Below are positions 5,991 to 9,783 of a stretch of DNA of 9,783 bases, in pieces. The notes below the pieces were generated by a model, which saw nothing but the letters and a program-made list of their open reading frames with translations, was not told the DNA's origin and made no database searches. Where the stretch lies: positions 17,078-26,860 of the forward strand of contig MGGO01000003.1 in NCBI GenBank assembly GCA_001792465.1. The letters run 5' to 3'. This DNA comes from Candidatus Woesebacteria bacterium RIFCSPHIGHO2_01_FULL_44_10 (lineage in GTDB: Bacteria; Patescibacteriota; Microgenomatia; UBA8517). Both the position numbers and the translations under genes were made by a program. Every line of letters begins with the position of its first letter. Position 1 is the stretch's first letter.

Positions 5991-7142
5991 TCAGGATCCG
6001 CAACTCCCACCCGTATTTGTATTTTGATAAGGCAGCTGTCCCACTTCCTTGGCAATCTTGGCTGCGCCCTGGCCCGAAGAGAAATCCGCTCCCAAAACTT
6101 CTTTGGCGTCAATCTTGTCCCAAGCCACCCCCTGGCGGGCAAAATAGGTAGCCGTTGTTAAATAAGTTGACGAAAACCAAAAGGAATTTAACTTCAAAAT
6201 ATTTTCATAAATTTCATCACTCGTCATACCCGCGTCAACCATGAGTTCAATGGCAAAAAGTGCGGCCATGCCGTGATTGCAGTCCGGAAACCAGGTGGAA
6301 TTGCCGCAACAGGGACGGTAAACGCCTTTGGCAATTTCAGCCACCAGCTTACTTTCTGCCTCATCCAGAGAAACCAGGTCGTACTTACCCAAATAATTTA
6401 CGGCATCCCCTTTGGCCAAACTCCAACCACCGGTCGAGGCAAAACTGCCAACCCGATCTTTATAATCCGTCCCCATCGGTCCCTCGGTATAGGCCGTACT
6501 TTTTTGGGCTAAGCCGGCTGCCCACAAAAGATCGACCACAAATTGACTACTGGCAGCGTCAATTTTTAGCTTTGCCTCTGATCCTTGGGTCAAGATTTGC
6601 CTTTGCTCCTCGGTCAACTGGACCGCTTTCTCAAACTTGGTCAAGTCAATCACGCCCAGCTCAATTAAGCGTGGCCCCAAATCACCCCAGGCAACCGGCA
6701 ATTCAAATCCCTCTTTGGGCAAAACCTGATCGGGTAAGCTCGACAAATCAAGCGTTTCATTGCGCGCGCGCCGCCAGGCTTCCATGCCGCCGGTTAAATG
6801 GCGAACATTGGTGTAGCCCATGCTTTTGAGGGTACTAACCGCCTCAGTGCTCATCCGGCCGGTCAGGCAATAAAGCACAATTGGGGTGTTTTTGTCTTTG
6901 GGTAGGCGGCTTACATTGGCCTTCATGGAATCGTATTCAATGAAGCTGTCGGTTCCGGCAATCTCCCCCTCGTAGGGAGTGTGGACGTTAATGAAAGTAA
7001 AGTCTTTGCTTCCCAGTGCATTTTTCAGCTCCCGGGCGGAAATCTCCCCACCGGCTACCTTTGGCTGAAAATTATTTACATGACTGCCTAAAATAAAACC
7101 TAAAAAAATCAGAGCGGCAAAAAGAATAAGTTTGACTTTCAT
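5991..7142 (-). CDS. Membrane-anchored rhodanese fused to a Cys-rich (RPCCGNS) domain
   Basis: The 383-residue product begins with an uncleaved-looking signal anchor (residues 3-20). Residues 33-128 are a rhodanese domain: INVHTPYEGE, the active loop YCLTGRM with catalytic Cys92, and the closing GGMEAW. Rhodaneses carry sulfur as a persulfide on that Cys. Residues 145-370 form a second domain that I cannot name, largely helical, centred on RPCCGNS (276-282) and PDCNHG (286-291). C278, C279, C288 and H290 could make a metal or disulfide site. A further Cys (381) lies in the GGSCGS tail. Both domains should face outside. The ATG overlaps the stop of the CPLC gene (ATGA). Transfer of sulfur or protection of thiols during metal stress is inferred from the csoR operon. 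The domain pairing looks unusual. Confidence 0.85.
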   Translation of the reverse strand: MKVKLILFAALIFLGFILGSHVNNFQPKVAGGEISARELKNALGSKDFTFINVHTPYEGEIAGTDSFIEYDSMKANVSRLPKDKNTPIVLYCLTGRMSTEAVSTLKSMGYTNVRHLTGGMEAWRRARNETLDLSSLPDQVLPKEGFELPVAWGDLGPRLIELGVIDLTKFEKAVQLTEEQRQILTQGSEAKLKIDAASSQFVVDLLWAAGLAQKSTAYTEGPMGTDYKDRVGSFASTGGWSLAKGDAVNYLGKYDLVSLDEAESKLVAEIAKGVYRPCCGNSTWFPDCNHGMAALFAIELMVDAGMTSDEIYENILKLNSFWFSSTYLTTATYFARQGVAWDKIDAKEVLGADFSSGQGAAKIAKEVGQLPYQNTNTGGSCGS

Positions 7143-7627
7143 ATGATGTAGTTAACCAGAACAAAGAAAAAAATGCTCAAAAGGGTCATGCTGGCCAGGC
7201 TCACAACCACACCTTGATAGGCAATTAAAGAACGCCCAACCTTTTTTCTAATTAGGGCGTTGGCAACGTCGACCAAGTAAAAAACCACACCGCCGACGAT
7301 CATGCCAAAAATAAGCTTGGGTAAGTTGGAGATTAGGCCGTTGTGTTCGTTAACTAAACCAAAACGGTAAAAAGAAAAAATGGTTGTTGCAAAAATGACG
7401 ATATAAATGATCTCGGTTTGAAAAGGCAAATACTTTTTCCTAATCAAGTTGGTTAGCCAAAGCGAAGTTGCGCCCAGAAAAGCCGCCAGCCAAACACCGG
7501 TAATCGAATCATCAATCCCCAAAAGCCGCGAGAGAGTCAGCCCCGCCCCCGCTCCGGCAACACACAGCGGACAATGAGCATAAACTGCTGATGGGAAAAT
7601 AAGTTGGAGGATAATATTAAATATCAT
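7139..7627 (-). CDS. Polytopic membrane protein with exported CPLC motif
   Basis: The 162-residue product starts with a short hydrophobic segment ending in SAVYA, which looks like a signal peptidase site. Cleavage would leave a mature N-terminus starting HCPLC (C19, C22). Four further membrane helices follow (about 41-60, 70-88, 103-122 and 138-160). The Cys-x-x-Cys with the preceding His is set up for metal binding or thiol redox chemistry on the outer face. A Gly/Ala-rich GAGAGL stretch follows the motif. I have the impression of similar proteins in CPR genomes but know no function. It is translationally coupled on both sides: its start overlaps the DUF1573 stop and its stop overlaps the rhodanese start, both ATGA. 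A role as a partner of the anchored rhodanese is plausible. Confidence 0.8.
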   Translation of the reverse strand: MIFNIILQLIFPSAVYAHCPLCVAGAGAGLTLSRLLGIDDSITGVWLAAFLGATSLWLTNLIRKKYLPFQTEIIYIVIFATTIFSFYRFGLVNEHNGLISNLPKLIFGMIVGGVVFYLVDVANALIRKKVGRSLIAYQGVVVSLASMTLLSIFFFVLVNYII

Positions 7628-8130
7628 TTTGGAACAACTGTGCCACTGAATTTTAATTCTTTGATACCGGCCGGGTCACTAAAAGTTAAGTAAATTACCC
7701 GGTCAAAAGGACCCGTGCCTTGGGGTCCGTGAGCCGCCGGGTCAAAGCGGGTAATCACTTTTCCCGTCTCTCCAGACGGGATTTCAACATTGACCGGGGC
7801 GTTGGCGTCACCGTGGCCTTCCATGCCAAAAAACTTCGTTTGGTTCTCACCCATCTTAAAGGCAGCTTGGGTACACATACAAGAAGTAACAATTTTTTTC
7901 AAGACTATTTTGCTGCCAGTGGTGTTAACAACTTCGTACTCTTTTTCTACCACCCCCCCGTTAATGGGAACCGCGCCCAAGTCATAAAATCCCGGGTTGG
8001 CCGTTACGCCCTCGACCAGCCCCAGCTTGGTTTGGCTTTGAGAATTTTTGCTGGCTAAAAATGCCAAACCAGCAATAATAACTAAAGTCAAAACAATCGC
8101 TCCAATTAAAATTTTAATATCCTTACCCAT
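7624..8130 (-). CDS. Membrane-anchored DUF1573 protein
   Basis: The 168-residue product has one N-terminal membrane helix (7-26) and an exported Ig-like beta domain matching DUF1573: the YDLGAVPINGG opening (49-59), a VVNTTGS strand turn, and VTSCMCTQA with C84 and C86. The loop then holds M93, M103 and H106 (FGMEGHG) and H134. CxC followed by Met and His is consistent with a copper site, although DUF1573 domains are generally viewed as structural Ig-like modules. The start is fixed by context: csoR ends one base upstream (TGA-A-ATG), so reinitiation is likely. The stop overlaps the next gene. An envelope metal-binding or scaffold role in the csoR operon is inferred. Confidence 0.88.
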   Translation of the reverse strand: MGKDIKILIGAIVLTLVIIAGLAFLASKNSQSQTKLGLVEGVTANPGFYDLGAVPINGGVVEKEYEVVNTTGSKIVLKKIVTSCMCTQAAFKMGENQTKFFGMEGHGDANAPVNVEIPSGETGKVITRFDPAAHGPQGTGPFDRVIYLTFSDPAGIKELKFSGTVVPK

Positions 8131-8131
8131 T

Positions 8132-8395
8132 TCAAGCCTGTTTTCTAAATAATTCTACTATTTCGTCAACCGCTTTTTCGTTCTTGGCACGGGATCCGTG
8201 TAGGTCCTGCATCACGCAGGTGTGCAGATGGCCGTGCAAAATAATTTCGTCAACTTTTTTTAAAGCCGCCTGCACGGCCCGAGACTGGTGGATAACATCC
8301 ATACAATAGACGTCCTCCGCCAGCATCTGTTCAACTTTATTTAGATGCCCTTGGGCAATTTTTATTCTTTTTAGGGCATTGGGTTTGAAGTCCAT
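8132..8395 (-). CDS. csoR: CsoR-type copper-sensing transcriptional repressor
   Basis: The 87-residue product is a full-length member of the CsoR/RcnR (DUF156) family of all-helical, DNA-binding metal sensors. The opening ALKRIKIAQGHLNKVEQML is the family helix. The Cu(I) fingerprint is complete: Cys31 in VYCMD, His56 and Cys60 in HGHLHTC, with the same His-x3-Cys spacing as Mycobacterium tuberculosis CsoR. Tyr30 beside the first Cys is also kept. The persulfide sensor CstR lacks the His, so copper is the better call. As known for the family, the protein should bind its operator without metal and leave it when Cu(I) binds. It is the first gene of the operon and is preceded by an operator-like G/C-rich inverted repeat, so it likely represses its own unit. 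No clear SD precedes the ATG at normal spacing. Confidence 0.93.
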   Translation of the reverse strand: MDFKPNALKRIKIAQGHLNKVEQMLAEDVYCMDVIHQSRAVQAALKKVDEIILHGHLHTCVMQDLHGSRAKNEKAVDEIVELFRKQA

Positions 8396-8401
8396 TCTCG
8401 T

Positions 8402-8431
8402 ATCCTACCCCCTGGGGAGGGATTATGTCAA
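8402..8431 (-). promoter_or_regulatory. Putative csoR operon promoter
   Basis: On the minus strand TTGACA (8431-8426) and TAGGAT (8407-8402) are separated by 18 bases. The expected transcription start falls at about 8395, the A of the csoR ATG, which would give a leaderless mRNA. A competing signal is an extended -10, TGATATAAT (8457-8449), without a good -35. It would give a leader of about 47 bases with AGGGGGT as a distant SD. Which one is used cannot be decided from sequence alone. Confidence 0.5.
8404..8421. promoter_or_regulatory. Putative CsoR operator
   Basis: The plus strand reads CCTACCCCCTGGGGAGGG. The two arms, CCTACCCC and GGGGAGGG around CT, are complementary at six of eight positions. 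This is the G/C-rich pseudo-palindrome typical of CsoR operators. It lies between the -35 and -10 boxes of the putative promoter and touches the -10, where bound CsoR would block RNA polymerase. Confidence 0.7.
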
Positions 8432-8473
8432 GTACCCGCGATGATTTAATTATATCACCACTCAAACTTGTGG

Positions 8474-8479
8474 CATAAT
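8474..8479 (+). promoter_or_regulatory. Putative -10 box of the toxin-antitoxin operon
   Basis: CATAAT is preceded by TGG, giving an extended -10 of the form TGnCATAAT. The -35 region has no good match. Transcription would begin near 8486, exactly at the ATG of the toxin, so the message may be leaderless. The promoter is divergent from that of csoR, and their starts are about 90 bases apart. Confidence 0.4.
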
Positions 8480-8485
8480 AAATTC

Positions 8486-8821
8486 ATGGCTTGGGAAATA
8501 TTCATTTTTAGATCAGAACGAAAACAAAAACCTGTTGAAGAATTCATCCTTTCACTAGAGGCTAAAACTCGCGCAAAAGTCTCGCACCACAAGCAACTCC
8601 TTGAAACCTATGGCCCCCTACTCTCTATGCCTTACGCCAAGAAGTTAACAGACAAGATCTATGAACTTAGGATTAGAGGCAAAGAAGAAGTGAGAATTTT
8701 ATACTCTTTCGTGAACAAAAAAGTTTGGTTTCTACACGGCTTCAAAAAGAAAACGCGCAAGACACCATCAAAAGAAATAAAAATCGCTGAAAAAAGATTC
8801 AGAGCATTGACATCGCCATAA
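8486..8821 (+). CDS. RelE/HigB-like toxin (Gp49-like family)
   Basis: The 111-residue basic protein matches the phage-derived Gp49-like/HigB toxins of the RelE superfamily, ribosome-dependent or free mRNA endonucleases. Visible family features are an N-terminal strand (EIFIFRS), a two-helix hairpin with VEEFILSLE, the core Y-LR pattern in KIYELRIRG (57-65), the basic strand VRILYSF (69-75), and WFLHGFKKKTRKTP (81-94), whose Lys and Arg residues are the likely RNA-binding and catalytic groups. I chose the ATG at 8486 because the family starts here; the ATG at 8468 would add MWHNKF, overlap the -10 box and has no SD. It lies 23 bases before an antitoxin gene in the toxin-first order typical of HigBA. 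Cellular target not readable. Confidence 0.88.
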   Translation: MAWEIFIFRSERKQKPVEEFILSLEAKTRAKVSHHKQLLETYGPLLSMPYAKKLTDKIYELRIRGKEEVRILYSFVNKKVWFLHGFKKKTRKTPSKEIKIAEKRFRALTSP

Positions 8822-8836
8822 CATATACGTTATACT
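8807..8836 (+). promoter_or_regulatory. Putative antitoxin promoter inside the toxin gene end
   Basis: A perfect TTGACA (8807-8812) in the last codons of the toxin gene is followed after 18 bases by TATACT (8831-8836), a five-of-six match to TATAAT. Transcription would begin near 8843, two bases before the antitoxin ATG at 8845. This would let the antitoxin be made without the toxin, as reported for several HigBA loci. Confidence 0.6.
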
Positions 8837-8846
8837 TCTAACGTAT
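8825..8846. promoter_or_regulatory. Inverted repeat, putative antitoxin operator
   Basis: ATACGT (8825-8830) and ACGTAT (8841-8846) form a perfect 6-base inverted repeat with a 10-base spacer that contains the -10 box. The half-site spacing, about 16 bases centre to centre, suits a dimeric XRE-family repressor. The antitoxin probably binds here to autoregulate. Confidence 0.55.
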
Positions 8847-9117
8847 GCAAAGCTGGAAAGACTTTCAAAAAGAATTGATGAAGAATCCTGAATTTGTTCG
8901 GGAATACAAAAAGCTTGAGCCCAAATACAAGCTAATTTCTCAACTCATTGGTGCCAGACTCAAAAAAGGTTTGACGCAAAAAGAATTGGCGCAAAAGATT
9001 GGCACCAAACAATCAGCCATCGCAAGAATCGAGGCAGGGAATGTAAACCCAACCGTGAGTTTTTTGGAAAAAGTGGCCCAGGCGTTGGGTCAAAAACTTG
9101 TTATCGAGTTTAGATAA
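8845..9117 (+). CDS. XRE/HigA-like antitoxin
   Basis: The 90-residue product carries an N-terminal helical region (residues 1-30, with SWKDFQKELMKNPEF resembling toxin-contacting extensions of HigA proteins) and a complete HTH_3 (Cro/CI) domain at 34-85. GLTQKELAQKIGTKQ and AIARIEAGNVNPT hold the first, recognition and following helices. It should neutralise the preceding toxin by direct binding and repress the operon. The start at 8845 is the first ATG after the toxin stop. No SD is visible, but a promoter-like sequence ends just upstream, which fits leaderless expression. A later ATG at 8878 exists but would remove the N-terminal extension. Confidence 0.9.
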   Translation: MQSWKDFQKELMKNPEFVREYKKLEPKYKLISQLIGARLKKGLTQKELAQKIGTKQSAIARIEAGNVNPTVSFLEKVAQALGQKLVIEFR

Positions 9118-9121
9118 GTCA

Positions 9122-9622
9122 ATGGTTAAAATTAAAAATTACAAAGATCTCTTAGGGAAAATTGAGGAAGTAACCAAACAAAAAGGGCTGGATTTGTCAG
9201 CCGGTGAGGATCTTTCAATCGCGATCATGAACCTCATTTCTATCGAAGAACATTTGTTTTTCACTTCCCAAAAAACCGGCAGGGAAAAATATCTTGATTT
9301 ATTAAATGAAGTTCGGGCGATGCGCGCTTCCCTCTTGAAAGAAATTATTAAAGATTATGAAGGGGAAGTCTGGTGCGTTTCGAAACATCTGCTTGCCGCC
9401 AGCATGCGGGTCATGGAAGTGGGCACTAAAGAGCTTAAAAAAGGTGATAAAAAGAAAGCGGCAAATTTATTTCAAAAAGCTTACCAACTTTATAGTCTTT
9501 TCTGGGCCATTAATTTAAAGGTTGTTGAAATTCCTGACATTAAACAACAAAAAGAGGACAGATCAGTTTTTGTAAAAATCGGTGAGATGGTTCAAAAAGC
9601 AATTGACTGCTGCAAAGAGTAA
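9122..9622 (+). CDS. Conserved-looking all-helical hypothetical protein
   Basis: The 166-residue soluble protein has no signal peptide or membrane segment and is predicted by eye to be nearly all helix. Notable stretches are EDLSIAIMNLISIEEHLFF (29-47), EVWCVSKHLLAASMR (82-96), and a TPR-like segment KKAANLFQKAYQLYSLFWAINL (111-132). It ends in IDCCKE. I have the impression that close relatives are common in CPR genomes, but I cannot name a family or function. The ATG at 9122 is preferred; an in-frame TTG at 9098 would overlap the antitoxin gene. It begins 4 bases after the antitoxin stop, so it may be transcribed with the toxin-antitoxin pair, though no SD is visible. Whether it takes part in that module is unknown. 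Confidence 0.75.
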   Translation: MVKIKNYKDLLGKIEEVTKQKGLDLSAGEDLSIAIMNLISIEEHLFFTSQKTGREKYLDLLNEVRAMRASLLKEIIKDYEGEVWCVSKHLLAASMRVMEVGTKELKKGDKKKAANLFQKAYQLYSLFWAINLKVVEIPDIKQQKEDRSVFVKIGEMVQKAIDCCKE

Positions 9623-9624
9623 TC

Positions 9625-9783
9625 CTAGTCCTCATAAACTTCCGTCGTTCTCTCCGGACCTTTGTTGCGAAATTCGTCGATGAAGAAATTGATCCGCTCG
9701 GCGTCAAACTCATCAAATTTATCCAATTTAGTCCAAGCAGTCAAAGCAATTTTGGTATCAAGACTTGGCCGGGGTGTAACAAT
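9625..9783 (-). CDS. C-terminal end of an unrecognised gene (5' part outside window)
   Basis: On the minus strand the frame is open from the right edge to a TAG at 9625-9627, giving the last 52 residues of a protein. The segment is acidic and charged (KLDKFDEFDAERINFFIDEFRN at its centre, residues 19-40) and ends TTEVYED. It is convergent with the preceding gene, with 2 bases between the stops and no visible terminator. The lack of stops, the abrupt end and the sensible amino-acid make-up support a real coding end, but no family can be assigned from so short a piece. Confidence 0.55.
   Translation of the reverse strand: MVTPRPSLDTKIALTAWTKLDKFDEFDAERINFFIDEFRNKGPERTTEVYED

Noticed and set aside
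6260..6829. A 189-codon plus-strand open frame rich in Arg, Pro and Ser
   Set aside because: It is antisense to the rhodanese fusion gene, whose catalytic and Cys motifs are clear.
8132..8395. Assignment of the regulator as the persulfide sensor CstR or the nickel/cobalt sensor RcnR
   Set aside because: The Cys31-His56-Cys60 pattern is that of Cu(I) CsoR. CstR lacks the His, and RcnR needs an N-terminal His and a different set of ligands.
8468..8485. Six-codon upstream extension of the toxin (start at 8468)
   Set aside because: The extra residues MWHNKF do not fit the family start, no SD precedes them, and they overlap the likely -10 box.
9098..9121. TTG start for the helical hypothetical gene
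   Set aside because: It would overlap the antitoxin's last codons and uses a weak start codon without an SD; the ATG at 9122 is simpler.

Overview
The window looks like part of a genome of a Patescibacteria/CPR-type bacterium (perhaps Microgenomates-like). The grounds are a secreted DUF5667 protein with a Cys-rich tail, several small membrane proteins of a kind I associate with CPR genomes, very tight gene packing, and standard-code TGA stops. This placement is inference from protein style; no rRNA or other marker gene is present.

Layout. Positions 1-1408 (minus) hold the first 469 codons of a secreted DUF5667 protein that runs off the left edge. Positions 1450-8395 (minus) hold an eleven-gene unit, read from right to left: csoR, a membrane-anchored DUF1573 protein, a membrane protein with an exported CPLC motif, an anchored rhodanese fused to a Cys-rich domain, a DUF5676 membrane protein, a Met-rich single-span protein, an alpha/beta hydrolase, a P1B-type metal ATPase, a membrane protein with a CCAH motif, an anchored protein with a GGHHR motif, and a 45-residue HCCGGH protein. 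Six of the ten junctions are 4-base stop/start overlaps (ATGA or GTGA), and the remaining gaps are 1 to 49 bases. Positions 8486-9117 (plus) hold a divergent toxin-antitoxin pair, followed after 4 bases by an all-helical conserved hypothetical gene (9122-9622). The C-terminal end of an unrecognised gene enters from the right on the minus strand (9625-9783).

How it works together. The first gene is a CsoR-type repressor with the Cys-His-Cys Cu(I) fingerprint, and a G/C-rich inverted repeat typical of CsoR operators lies inside its promoter. The simplest reading is a copper-induced detoxification operon. CsoR releases DNA when Cu(I) binds, the ATPase exports the metal, and several Cys-, His- and Met-rich membrane or extracytoplasmic proteins would bind, pass on or sense metal at the envelope. 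The rhodanese and DUF1573 proteins add a possible sulfur or persulfide side. Most accessory genes have no function known to me, so the unit is a candidate for an undescribed envelope metal/sulfur system. The ATPase carries Cys-Pro-Asp where known classes carry CPC, CPH, SPC or TPC.

Expression. Genes inside the operon that are not overlap-coupled have strong Shine-Dalgarno sequences (AGGAGGTGA-like, 8-9 bases before the start). In contrast, genes that begin transcription units have promoter-like boxes so close to the start codon that the mRNA may be leaderless. No gene-free stretch exceeds 90 bases. I saw no rRNA, tRNA, CRISPR array, insertion sequence or convincing rho-independent terminator.
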